A stretch of DNA of 40,062 bases, from contig NZ_JAGGPT010000008.1 of the NCBI RefSeq assembly GCF_018613715.1, forward strand, positions 1 to 40,062, in the 5' to 3' direction. The notes under the pieces are model-generated. The model worked only from the letters and a program-made list of their open reading frames with translations. It was not told where the DNA came from and made no database searches. Positions within the stretch are counted from its first letter, which is position 1. Every line of letters begins with the position of its first letter. Positions 18,781-26,696 of this stretch are shown piece by piece. The translations under genes and the position numbers were made by a program. Origin of the DNA: Chryseobacterium sp. ISL-6. Lineage in GTDB: Bacteria > Bacteroidota > Bacteroidia > Flavobacteriales > Weeksellaceae.

Positions 18781-19132
18781 ATTGCTTCGTTCCTCGCAAT
18801 GACAATGATGAAGAGTAGTAATAGTTAATAGATAAGATCGAGCAGAGTAAAAGGCTAAGTTTCAAACTTTGTTGACAACCATTAACCGACCTAGGAAGCT
18901 GCAGTGTTAAAAAAATAAGTTCTGTGAACGTTAAAAACATTCTACTGTCCGAAGCGTGACACCAATCTCGAATCGAAGAACTCAAGATCGAATTCGCGCA
19001 AGTTTAGAATTTTTAGTGAGCAGAACTTATTTTTAGCGGAAGCTTCCAGTCTTGAACTTTTGGTCCATTTTGCTTCAAGGCAAAAGGACATAAAAAAATA
19101 TTTATTAAGACTGCTTCGTACCTCGCAATGAC
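18781..19132 (+). repeat. Long dyad intergenic repeat, array 1 (one unit)
   Basis: A single copy of a repeat family found again at 21172-22204 and 28900-29935. Order: link hairpin ATTGC...GCAATGAC at 18781-18803; about 75 bases of unique DNA; a giant imperfect hairpin from GGAAGCT (18894) to AGCTTCC (19047); a small hairpin GTCC-A-TTTTGC / GCAAAAGGAC around 19062-19090; and a second link hairpin at 19111-19132. The left arm carries AATAAGTTCTGT and the right arm ACAGAACTTATT. The loop is of type A. The second link hairpin overlaps the end of the MFS gene. Confidence 0.85.
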
Positions 19133-20541
19133 CGTAAGTTGTTTTTAGGACTACTTGATGTCGCATTCTTTTCTTCCGGCAGAATAAAAAGCATAACCCC
19201 TACAAAAACCACACAAATTAAAATAGCAATGATACCTGCTTTATAAGCTTCCTGCCAGCTTTCCTGCGAAAAATAGAAGAATATCCCTCCAATAATACTG
19301 ACTCCTAAGGCTGAGGCGGTTTGTTGAAAAGTTGAGTAGATTCCTGCTGCAGCTCCGGCATGTTCTGCAGGTACACTTTTAAGTACAATGTTTAATAACG
19401 ATGGTAAGACCAATCCGTTTCCCAGTCCCCAAATCCCCATGAGTGCAATGATGAGCCAGCTATCTACTCCAGGTTTCCATAATTGAATCTGAAGAAAAAA
19501 GCTCATGGCTAAAATGACAACTCCAACTTGTAGAACGCGTTTTCCGAATCGGACGATTAGTTTTGAAGCTATAATGGAGGAGAAAATAAATAAAATTCCA
19601 GGGAAAATAAAATATAGTCCACTGTGAAGTGCAGATACTTTAAGTCCATTTTGCAGATATACAGCGCTGAGAAGCAAATAGGAAGTGTGTAGCATAAAAT
19701 GAAATAATACGGCAATTAATCCAATATTAAAATCCTTGATTTCAAATAACCGGACATCAATAAGAGGAACTTTATTAGTTGTTAATTTCTTTTTTTGATT
19801 ATAAATAAAATAAATGAACAACACAAATGATAAAATAATCAGTGCAATACTCCATAATGGCCATCCTGCTTCACGACCTTGAGTTAAAGGATAAATCAGA
19901 CAAACTAAAGCCAGGGTTAAAATAAGCACGCCTTCATAGTCAAACTTACTTCCTTGGTTGCTTTTAGTTTCAGTTACATAACGATGCGTTGCCCATAGAG
20001 TTACGATGCCAATGGGAAGGTTGATGAAGAAAATCAATCGCCATCCCGCAATGATCCAATGTGTATCCGATAAATAGCCACCTAAAACCTGTCCGATAAT
20101 GGCAGCGAGTCCTAACGTTATACCGAATAAACCAACTGCTTTGGCTCTTTCCTTTTTTTCTGTGAAAAGTATTTGAATGAACGCAATGGTTTGTGGAACC
20201 ATAAATGAAGCACTGAGCCCCTGAAGGAATCTGGTAATGTTGAGTTGCAGCGGGGTCATTGATAGGCCGCACAGACAGGAGGCGATGGTAAAAGCAAGCA
20301 TTCCCCAGAAAAATACTTTTTTGCGTCCGAAATGATCTCCAGCTCTGCCTCCGGTAATCAGGAAAGCGGCATAGCCCAATAGATATCCGGCTATGACAAG
20401 CTGAACTTCTGCATCCGTAGCATGGACTCCTGTTTTAATTGATGGAATAGCGATATTAATGATGAATACGTCTATTACAGAAAGTAACGGTGCGGACAGG
20501 ACGATGATAAGTTCCAGCCATTTATTTTTTATGTCGTTCAT
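19105..20541 (-). CDS. MFS drug transporter, DHA2 (EmrB/QacA) family
   Basis: A 478-residue inner-membrane antiporter with 12-14 hydrophobic segments. The motif GGRAGDHFGRKKVF after helix 2 is the MFS motif A, and the length and helix pattern fit the DHA2 proton-drug antiporters. The ATG at 20541 follows directly after the stop of the tetR gene (20542), with no spacer, so the pair is one operon and the regulator probably represses its own pump. The C-terminal RSLRGTKQS and the stop are encoded by a link hairpin of the intergenic repeat, so the native stop was probably lost or displaced by repeat insertion. Substrate unknown. Confidence 0.92.
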   Translation of the reverse strand: MNDIKNKWLELIIVLSAPLLSVIDVFIINIAIPSIKTGVHATDAEVQLVIAGYLLGYAAFLITGGRAGDHFGRKKVFFWGMLAFTIASCLCGLSMTPLQLNITRFLQGLSASFMVPQTIAFIQILFTEKKERAKAVGLFGITLGLAAIIGQVLGGYLSDTHWIIAGWRLIFFINLPIGIVTLWATHRYVTETKSNQGSKFDYEGVLILTLALVCLIYPLTQGREAGWPLWSIALIILSFVLFIYFIYNQKKKLTTNKVPLIDVRLFEIKDFNIGLIAVLFHFMLHTSYLLLSAVYLQNGLKVSALHSGLYFIFPGILFIFSSIIASKLIVRFGKRVLQVGVVILAMSFFLQIQLWKPGVDSWLIIALMGIWGLGNGLVLPSLLNIVLKSVPAEHAGAAAGIYSTFQQTASALGVSIIGGIFFYFSQESWQEAYKAGIIAILICVVFVGVMLFILPEEKNATSSSPKNNLRSLRGTKQS

Positions 20542-21108
20542 TTAGATTAGTTTTTGAATGATTTTTTTTGCAGATTGGAGGTCTTCTGCCTGTTTAAATA
20601 TGGAGGCTGCGACGATTCCACCTTCAGTCATCAGAAAGATCATTTCGGTGAGTTCCTGATCGGTCAGTAGTTTTTTGTGATCAGAATTGATGACCAGCTT
20701 TTCTATAATCTCTTTAAAATGCTTTTTAGCATTTTGTATCTCAGCCAAAACCCGCTCATTGCTGTCTCCAGCTTCGTTGTTTGCTTTAACAAAGGCACAT
20801 CCCCGGTATTCCCTGTATAATTGTCGCTCTGTCATATGATCAAAAATGGCTAAAAGCTTTTGTTTGGGATCCGATTCTTTATTAATTCTAATTTCCAGGC
20901 GATTAAGCCAATCTTTATGAAAACGCTGCATATAAGCCAGTAATAAATCAGCTTTAGAGTCAAAATGTTTATATAGAGAGGCTTTAGCAATATCAGCCTC
21001 TGCAATTACCTGGTTTATACCTGTTATATTATAGCCTTGTTTATAAAAAAGCCTTTCGGCGGTATCTATGATTTTGTCAGTTACAGTCTGACCTCTTTGT
21101 TTTTTCAT
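20542..21108 (-). CDS. TetR/AcrR family repressor of the adjacent MFS gene
   Basis: A 188-residue TetR-type regulator. The N-terminal helix-turn-helix at about 7-52 reads IIDTAERLFYKQGYNITGINQVIAEAD followed by KASLYKHFDSKADLLLAY, a textbook TetR domain. The C-terminal ligand-binding part begins with a helix-rich RLEIRINKES region and contains the conserved RGCAFVKANNEAGD block seen in AcrR/YcdC-like members. It is the first gene of a two-gene operon with the MFS pump. An inverted repeat and a -7 box lie just upstream of its ATG, as expected for autorepression. Confidence 0.93.
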   Translation of the reverse strand: MKKQRGQTVTDKIIDTAERLFYKQGYNITGINQVIAEADIAKASLYKHFDSKADLLLAYMQRFHKDWLNRLEIRINKESDPKQKLLAIFDHMTERQLYREYRGCAFVKANNEAGDSNERVLAEIQNAKKHFKEIIEKLVINSDHKKLLTDQELTEMIFLMTEGGIVAASIFKQAEDLQSAKKIIQKLI

Positions 21109-21112
21109 GATG

Positions 21113-21152
21113 CAAAGTTAATCATTAAATATACAAGTCGGTCTATTTAATG
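21113..21152 (-). promoter_or_regulatory. Promoter and operator of the tetR-MFS operon
   Basis: On the minus strand, TAACTTTG (21113-21120) is an exact TAnnTTTG box ending four bases from the ATG, so the transcript may be nearly leaderless. Directly upstream, 21123-21152 has perfect 9-base inverted arms CATTAAATA / TATTTAATG around a 12-base centre containing AAGTCGGTC. The location between the -7 and -33 regions fits a repressor site. Confidence 0.7.
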
Positions 21153-21171
21153 AAAATATTTTTTTTAAGCT

Positions 21172-22204
21172 GTCATTGCGAGGTACGAAGCAATCTCTTC
21201 AATTCTTCTACAAATAGGTCTTTAATTAATACTCAAGCAGATCAAGTCGGTTGAGTAAATTAATAAGTTAAGATTCGAAACGGTGTTGATAGTCATTAAT
21301 CGACCTAGGAAGCTGTAGCGAAAAAAAAATAATTTCTGTAAACGTTAAAAAAATTCTACTGTCCGAAGCGCGACACCATTGTCGAATCGAAGAACTCAAG
21401 ATCAAATCCGCGCAAGTTTAGATTTTTAGTGAACAGACCTTATTTTTAGCGAAAGCTTCCAGTCTTGAACTTTTGGTCCATTTTGCTTCAAGGCAAAAGG
21501 ACATAAAAAAATAAGAAAATATTTATTGAGATTGCTTCGTACCGTCGCAATGACGGTGGGGTTTGTCTCTCGCAGATTACGTAGATTTAAAATGACAAAA
21601 ATTTAAAAATTGAAGAGAATCATTAATCGACCTAGGAAGCTGTAGCGTTAAAAAATAATTTCTGTGAACGTTAAAAAAATTCTACTGTCTGAAGCGGGAC
21701 AAGAATGTTGAATCGAAGAACTCAAGATCGAATTCGCGCAAGTTTAGAATTTTTAGTGAACAGAACTTATTTTTAGCGAAAGCTTCCAGTCTTGAACTTT
21801 TGGTCCATTTTGCTTCAAGGCAAAAGGACATAAAAAAATAAGAAAATATTTATTGAGATTGCTTCGTACCTCGCAATGACGGTGGGGTTTGTCTCTCGCA
21901 GATTACGTAGATTTAAAATGGCAAAAATTTAAAAATTGAAGAGAATCATTAATCGACCTAGGAAGCTGTAGCGTTAAAAAAATAATTTCTGTGAACGTTA
22001 AAAAAATTCTACTGTCTGAAGCGCGACAAGAATGTTGAATCGAAGAACTCAAGATCGAATTCGCGCAAGTTTAGAATTTTTAGTGAACAGACCTTATTTT
22101 TAGCGAAAGCTTCCAGTCTTGAACTTTTGGTCCATTTTGCTTCAAGGCAAAAGGACATAAAAAAATAAGAAAATATTTATTGAGATTGTTTCGTTCTTCG
22201 CAAC
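21172..22204 (+). repeat. Long dyad intergenic repeat, array 2 (three tandem units)
   Basis: Three head-to-tail units between the tetR-MFS operon and the ACT-like gene. Link hairpins are at 21172-21195 (opposite orientation to the rest), 21531-21554, 21858-21880 and 22185-22204; the last three are exactly 327 bases apart. Giant hairpins run from GGAAGCT to AGCTTCC at 21308-21460, 21635-21787 and 21961-22114 (153, 153 and 154 bases), all with a type A loop. Each is followed by the small GGTCC...GGAC hairpin. Units two and three are nearly identical, which suggests recent duplication. Unit one has a one-base deletion in the right arm. Confidence 0.9.
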
Positions 22205-22254
22205 AACATAGAACGTTTTTATCAATTGATAAATGAATCCAGAACCATAACCCT

Positions 22255-22262
22255 TAGTTTTG
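22255..22262 (+). promoter_or_regulatory. Flavobacterial -7 box of the ACT-like gene
   Basis: TAGTTTTG is an exact TAnnTTTG match ending 10 bases before the ATG at 22273. Confidence 0.5.
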
Positions 22263-22272
22263 TATAAAAAAG

Positions 22273-22668
22273 ATGTCTGGAGAAAAAGATTTGAAAACAT
22301 TGTTGCAAAATATGAAACCTGTATTGAATTCAGGGGAATATGTTTTCTGCAAAGTAGAAAGCTTGAGCGAAATCCCGGATTTGGAAAAGCTCCTGTTTTT
22401 CTTTCGTGAAACGGAAGCTGTTACAGTAGTTTTAGAAACATCAGTTGCGGATGAATGGGAGTTAGAATACAGTTATATTTCATCATGGATTACTCTTAAT
22501 GTCCATTCTTCACTGGAAGCTGTAGGATTGACGGCTGCTTTTGCCAATACATTGAAGCATGAAAATATAAGCTGTAATGTCGTGGCAGCCTATTATCACG
22601 ATCATATTTTTGTAGCTAAAGAAGATGCTGAAAAGGCAATGTCAGCTTTAGTAATGCTAAGTAGGTAA
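22273..22668 (+). CDS. ACT domain-like protein
   Basis: A 131-residue cytoplasmic protein. The N-terminal half (LKTLLQNMKPVLNSGEYVFC) and the C-terminal half (ITLNVHSSLEAVGLTAAFANTL, then CNVVAAYYHDHIFVAKEDAEKA) match the arrangement of stand-alone ACT_3/DUF2241-type proteins. ACT domains bind amino acids and regulate metabolic enzymes. This one has no attached enzyme, so its ligand and partner cannot be read from the sequence. It starts at an ATG 10 bases after a -7 box, just past repeat array 2. Confidence 0.8.
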   Translation: MSGEKDLKTLLQNMKPVLNSGEYVFCKVESLSEIPDLEKLLFFFRETEAVTVVLETSVADEWELEYSYISSWITLNVHSSLEAVGLTAAFANTLKHENISCNVVAAYYHDHIFVAKEDAEKAMSALVMLSR

Positions 22669-22734
22669 AGTTATTTATCTTTGATCATTGATTTCATCTT
22701 TTAATAAATCAAGTCCATACTAAGCACATGAAAT

Positions 22735-22881
22735 ATGAAAAATCAATATTACAACAGGCTCAAAGAGTTTCTTGAGAAAAATGAATATCACATATCTATG
22801 GTCATTATGATCATTGTTATATTTGTTTTTATCATCGCTTTTTTTGTTATAGAACCTGGATCTGGTTATACTGGACCTTGA
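22735..22881 (+). CDS. 48-residue single-pass membrane peptide
   Basis: Short reading frame (ATG 22735, TGA 22879-22881) with a protein-like layout. It has a charged N-terminus, MKNQYYNRLKEFLEKNEYH, then one uninterrupted hydrophobic segment of about 20 residues (MVIMIIVIFVFIIAFFVI), and a short tail EPGSGYTGP. This is the usual shape of small bacterial membrane peptides. A competing ATG at 22729 opens a frame that stops after 15 codons. It is 66 bases after the ACT-like gene on the same strand. I do not recognise a family. Confidence 0.5.
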   Translation: MKNQYYNRLKEFLEKNEYHISMVIMIIVIFVFIIAFFVIEPGSGYTGP

Positions 22882-22992
22882 TTTTAATTCTAAATTATTG
22901 ATAAAATTAGAGATGAAGGCAAAGGTTTTAACTTCACCTACTATTCAATATTTTGATGGGTCTAAAAATTATCACTTATTTACCATTCATTT

Positions 22993-24006
22993 TTATTTAC
23001 CGTCTAAAATGTTTTCGATAGCTTCAGCGATCTCATATACATTTCCTTGTTTTTGATTGGATAAAATGATGATCGTTCTGCCTTTTTTTGTGTTGGTCTG
23101 TAAAAGGGCCTGATAATGTATGGCACTGCCATCATGTATATGGCTGATTACCTTGTCAGCTTCCATACTTCCATTCCCCAAACCAGCTTGTTGATCAGGG
23201 CCAAAATGTATAATTATTTCGCGGGTTGAAGCCGGGTTGATTAAACAAAAGTTGTCTATGCATTGTGCCCATTTGTAAAAATCGTCCAGGTTTAGGCAAG
23301 TCCATCCGGAAATGGGAACTTCCAATCCGTCCTGTTTAAAATTATTGTCAAATGATCTGGCCATTAATGGATCTTTATCCGTTGGATCTACTAATCCATT
23401 GTTAATGCCTACTTTATTAAGAATGTTTTGTAAAACAAATTTATTAAAAGGTATTCCTGTTACTTTTTCGATAATCCTTCGGCGCAAAAAGGTATTGTTA
23501 TTATTATAAGCATAATTAGTTCCAGGCTCGAAATCAAGTTTTTGAAGAGATTCTAAATCTTTCCAATGGTCTGCATCGCTATGTACTGTTTTCCAGTTTA
23601 TATCTGGTAATCCGCTTGTATATTGAAGTAAATTTTTGATACTGATGCGATCAGCCCATGAAGGTAGGTTGGGGAAAAATTTAGATACCTTGTCATTAAT
23701 GTTCAATTTACCTTGCTCCTGAAGCATCATCATTCCAACTGCATCGAATTCTTTCGCAATAGATCCGATATGAAAACGATATTCTGTGGTCAGTAGATTT
23801 TTTTTAGATGCATCTGCATAACCGATTGCTTTTTTTACGATTATTTTACCATGATCAGCTATTAATATATTTCCATTGAAAAGACCTGACTGGTGTGTTT
23901 TATCTAAATAGGCATTGATGAGTGTGGCTTTATTTTTTTGAGCGAATGTTTGGATTCCCAATAGAAATAGAGTAATAAAAAGAAGTAGACTTCTATTATA
24001 AGACAT
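22993..24006 (-). CDS. Serine hydrolase (beta-lactamase family)
   Basis: A 337-residue secreted serine hydrolase, the fourth in the window. It has a signal peptide at 1-22 (IQTFAQ), the nucleophile motif SIAK (Ser82, Lys85), a YNNNNTFLRR block where Tyr-x-Asn is expected, and HIHDGSAIHY as the third motif. This pattern belongs to the class C beta-lactamase/PBP4* group (often esterase or peptidase). It is the last of three same-strand genes after the epimerase and an AraC regulator, 100 bases after the latter, so co-transcription with araC is possible. Confidence 0.9.
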   Translation of the reverse strand: MSYNRSLLLFITLFLLGIQTFAQKNKATLINAYLDKTHQSGLFNGNILIADHGKIIVKKAIGYADASKKNLLTTEYRFHIGSIAKEFDAVGMMMLQEQGKLNINDKVSKFFPNLPSWADRISIKNLLQYTSGLPDINWKTVHSDADHWKDLESLQKLDFEPGTNYAYNNNNTFLRRRIIEKVTGIPFNKFVLQNILNKVGINNGLVDPTDKDPLMARSFDNNFKQDGLEVPISGWTCLNLDDFYKWAQCIDNFCLINPASTREIIIHFGPDQQAGLGNGSMEADKVISHIHDGSAIHYQALLQTNTKKGRTIIILSNQKQGNVYEIAEAIENILDGK

Positions 24007-24106
24007 AGTTATGATTTTTTTTTAAAGATACAGTATAATTTCATTTGCTCTATAATTTCAAAGTAAAGTAGCTAAATATCAATATATCTGGACGGAAAAA
24101 AAGTAA

Positions 24107-25024
24107 TTAGTTAAACAATTCCCTAAACGCCAGGGGAGTCGTACTCGTCATTTTCTTAAAAAATTTACTGAAGGACTGTGGATGCTCAAAGCCCAGTTCG
24201 TAAGCTATTTCACTCACGCTATTGCTGGTTGTGCTTAATTTTTCTTTAGCTTTTTCAATTAATTTCTGATGAATAAAATGCTGGGTACTTTGTCCCGTAA
24301 GGTTTTGAAGAAGGGTCCTTAAATATCCAGGTGAAATATTAAGCTGTTCGGAAATATATTGAACTGTGGGAATCCCATTATTAACAATAAGATCGCTGTT
24401 CAGATATTGATTAAGGATCATCTCTAGACGTTCAAGGATCTCATGATGTGCTTTATCACGGGTGATAAACTGACGTTGATAAAAACGATTCGAATAATTG
24501 AAAAGTGTTTCCAGTAAAGAAGCCATAATATCACTGCTGAATTTATCCGTATTGGTATTGTATTCCTGTCGGATATTTTCAATCAATTGCACAAGGATCT
24601 GTTCCTCATCATCGGAAAGAAATAGGGCTTCATGGAGGGAATAATCAAAGAATTCATATTGGGAGATCGTTTTAGCAAGGTTTTTATTCCATAAAAAATC
24701 TGGATGTATCAAGAGCATCCAGCCTGATGGAGGCTGTGAGTTTTCTTCTGTTTCAATACGTAAGACCTGATTGGGTGCGATAAAGAAAAGAATCCCTTCG
24801 TCAAAATCATAATCCTTCTGACCGTATTTGTATTTATGATTCATATTTCTTTTCACAGACAATGAATAAAAATCGAATATCAGGCTTTCATCTCCTATTT
24901 GGGGACGGTTTTGCATTTCGGAAAAATTAACAACACTGATAAGAGGATGCTTAGGTTTGGGTAAGCCTCGAAGGTTGTGAAATTCTGAAATGGTTTTAAT
25001 TCTGATGGGTTCCTTTGATGCCAT
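24107..25024 (-). CDS. AraC-family regulator (module 1)
   Basis: A 305-residue AraC-type transcription factor. The N-terminal part (about 1-190) is a cupin-like sensor; YDFDEGILFFIAPNQVL is the typical strand block. The C-terminal AraC DNA-binding domain (about 205-305) has two helix-turn-helices, the second reading SVSEIAYELGFEHPQSFSKFFKKMT. It is a close paralog of the regulator at 29977-30885, with almost identical recognition helices. It lies 78 bases downstream of the epimerase gene on the same strand, with a hairpin terminator in the gap. The likely target is the epimerase promoter, which has a 21-base direct repeat. Confidence 0.93.
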   Translation of the reverse strand: MASKEPIRIKTISEFHNLRGLPKPKHPLISVVNFSEMQNRPQIGDESLIFDFYSLSVKRNMNHKYKYGQKDYDFDEGILFFIAPNQVLRIETEENSQPPSGWMLLIHPDFLWNKNLAKTISQYEFFDYSLHEALFLSDDEEQILVQLIENIRQEYNTNTDKFSSDIMASLLETLFNYSNRFYQRQFITRDKAHHEILERLEMILNQYLNSDLIVNNGIPTVQYISEQLNISPGYLRTLLQNLTGQSTQHFIHQKLIEKAKEKLSTTSNSVSEIAYELGFEHPQSFSKFFKKMTSTTPLAFRELFN

Positions 25025-25042
25025 AATTTTCTGATAAAAGAG

Positions 25043-25074
25043 AAAAATAGGCAGGCTGAGGTCTGCCTATTTTT
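25043..25074 (-). terminator. Hairpin between the epimerase and araC genes
   Basis: AAAAATAGGCAG, eight-base loop, then the exact complement ending in TTTTT. It is symmetric and so can terminate on both strands. It ends only 18 bases before the araC ATG, so araC is either expressed by read-through or has a promoter inside the hairpin region. Confidence 0.85.
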
Positions 25075-25102
25075 CATTGATTTTGATAATTAAATTTACG
25101 AT

Positions 25103-26002
25103 TTATTCAGCTGGAAAATAAGCTTCACTCTGCAAATCTGATAATAGATCGATTTGATCGGGAGACCAGCTTAGGGTTTCACGTGTTGCTGCACTTGATG
25201 CTAAAATATTAAACTTCGCAAAATGGGCAAACCAAGTAAAATGTTCTGCCACATCAGCAGCTGCTATTGAACGTGTAGGAAGACCCAATTTTGAACCTAT
25301 TGTTTCAGCGATCTTCTTAAACTCGATTCCCTCTTCAGCTACGCCATGATAGCGTGTTCCAGTTCCGGAGTGCTTTTCCACTGCCAAACGGAATAATTTT
25401 GCGGCATCTCGACGATGTACAGCTGGCCATAGATTCGTTCCGCTTTCAATAAATGCAGAAAATCCTTTAGCTTTTGCAATCCCGATCAGGGAAGGGGCAA
25501 AACCTATTTTATCTCCAAGGTCATGAACCAGGGGTGGAAGTCGTACCACAGCTACCTGTACACCCATATCAGCGACTTTATCTGCAGCGCGTTCCGTTAT
25601 AATACGTGGAATTCCGTCACCTTCCGGCTGATCATTTTCTGTTACCATTCCTTCTTTTTGAATAACACCGATCCCAGAAGTAATAATAAATGGTTTTTGT
25701 GTTCCTTTCAAAGCAGAGCCGATCGTTTCGATGATTTCTCCATCCAAAATACACATTTCCTTAAATTTACTAAAATCATGAATAAAACCTAGGTGAACTA
25801 TCGCATCTGACATCTCCACCGCCTCTATCAATGTTTTGGGTTGACTGAGGTCGCCGTAATATACTTCAACACCAGACTCTCTTAATTTTTGGGCAGATTC
25901 TTCTGAACGTGCCAGTCCTAAAACCTTATGTCCACCAGCTTGTAATTCTTTAACCGTTGCAGAGCCTATAAAGCCTGTGGCTCCTGTTACAAATACTTTC
26001 AT
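25103..26002 (-). CDS. NAD(P)-dependent epimerase/dehydratase family protein
   Basis: An atypical-SDR protein of about 299 residues. It starts MKVFVTGATGFIGSATVKEL, with the Rossmann dinucleotide motif GATGFIG at residues 7-13. An alternative ATG at 26092 adds 30 residues without a motif and would place the promoter and AraC boxes inside the gene, so I use 26002. LARSEESAQKLRESGVEVYYGDL and AIVHLGF are conserved SDR blocks. It probably reduces or modifies a carbonyl or sugar substrate that cannot be named here. Its promoter carries twin GTAGYC sites, and the gene is followed by an AraC regulator. Confidence 0.88.
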   Translation of the reverse strand: MKVFVTGATGFIGSATVKELQAGGHKVLGLARSEESAQKLRESGVEVYYGDLSQPKTLIEAVEMSDAIVHLGFIHDFSKFKEMCILDGEIIETIGSALKGTQKPFIITSGIGVIQKEGMVTENDQPEGDGIPRIITERAADKVADMGVQVAVVRLPPLVHDLGDKIGFAPSLIGIAKAKGFSAFIESGTNLWPAVHRRDAAKLFRLAVEKHSGTGTRYHGVAEEGIEFKKIAETIGSKLGLPTRSIAAADVAEHFTWFAHFAKFNILASSAATRETLSWSPDQIDLLSDLQSEAYFPAE

Positions 26003-26025
26003 TTTTATGTTTGTTTTTAACAATA

Positions 26026-26095
26026 CAAAGGTGAAAAGAAAGCATTTTTTCCATGTAGTCAAAACACACTTTGTTGTAGCCGGAAAACACATTTC
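26026..26095 (-). promoter_or_regulatory. Promoter of the epimerase gene with AraC-type direct repeat
   Basis: Read on the + strand: CAAAGGT (26026-26032, complement of a near-consensus ACCTTTG -7 box), 22 bases, GTAGTC (26055-26060), 15 bases, GTAGCC (26076-26081). The repeat period is 21 bases, two helical turns, and the 21-base blocks agree at about 13 positions. The proximal site falls in the -33 region, the classic place for an AraC-type activator. The same layout occurs before the aldo-keto reductase gene. Confidence 0.75.
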
Positions 26096-26194
26096 AGATT
26101 AAGCCGAGAAAGCTTTAGTTGTTTATATTTTTTAGTAGGTTAGATCTTGTAACTTTTTTTTGCAACCGGGAACAAATAGCTAAAGTTAATAGAT

Positions 26195-26695
26195 TTGAAA
26201 AAGACAGATTTAGAATTAGAGTTCGAATTAAAGCTAAAAGAATATAAACTTTTGATTTATAAAGTTTGTAGGATATATGCCAACGATCCAAATAATATTC
26301 AGGAATTGTACCAGGACATTATCATTCAATTGTGGAAATCATATCCAAAATTCAGAGCAGAGTCAAAATTCAGTACATGGCTCTATCGAATCGCTATTAA
26401 CACTGCATTAACGAGTTTTTCTAAACCAAAACGATCTCTTCAGTATAGTGATGTCGAATTACACAATGTAGAGATACCCGACGAAGATGATATTGGATTA
26501 AAAGACGAGCAGCAGGAACAGCTATATCTGGCGATACAGCAGTTAAATGACATAGAAAAATCTATTGTGATGCTTTACCTGGAAGACAAGTCTTATGATG
26601 AGATGGAAGATATATTGGGTATTAGTAATGCTACCTTAAGGGTAAAAATGAACAGAATCAAGGAAAAATTAAGAACCTTAACCAACAATAAATAA
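26195..26695 (+). CDS. ECF-type RNA polymerase sigma factor
   Basis: A 166-residue sigma-70 family factor of the extracytoplasmic-function class. Region 2 at about 15-80 has LIYKVCRIYANDPNNIQELYQDIIIQLW and FSTWLYRIAINTAL. Region 4 at about 110-160 has LYLEDKSYDEMEDILGISNATLRVKMNRIKEKL. The start is a TTG at 26195; there is a stop in frame eight codons upstream and no ATG in between. A near-consensus TAACTTTT box lies around 26150. It precedes a membrane protein gene by one base, the usual place of an anti-sigma factor. Confidence 0.93.
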   Translation: MKKTDLELEFELKLKEYKLLIYKVCRIYANDPNNIQELYQDIIIQLWKSYPKFRAESKFSTWLYRIAINTALTSFSKPKRSLQYSDVELHNVEIPDEDDIGLKDEQQEQLYLAIQQLNDIEKSIVMLYLEDKSYDEMEDILGISNATLRVKMNRIKEKLRTLTNNK

Positions 26696-26696
26696 A

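Noticed and set aside
18942..19166. Minus-strand reading frame giving FCLEAKWTKSSRLEA...FFDS, present again in other repeat units (such as 29399-29680)
   Set aside because: The peptide comes only from the repeat arms, has different starts in different units, is frameshifted in the 21308-21460 unit and absent from type B units. It is better explained by the conserved hairpin than by a protein.
21172..22204. Insertion sequence or transposon
   Set aside because: No transposase frame, and no terminal inverted repeats or target duplications that I could define around the arrays.
24895..25077. Minus-strand 60-residue frame overlapping the AraC start
   Set aside because: It overlaps the hairpin terminator and the AraC gene in another frame, and its sequence is not protein-like.
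25991..26092. Longer epimerase start at 26092
   Set aside because: The extra 30 residues contain no SDR motif and cover the promoter and the twin GTAGYC sites; MKVFVTGATGFIG is the natural start.
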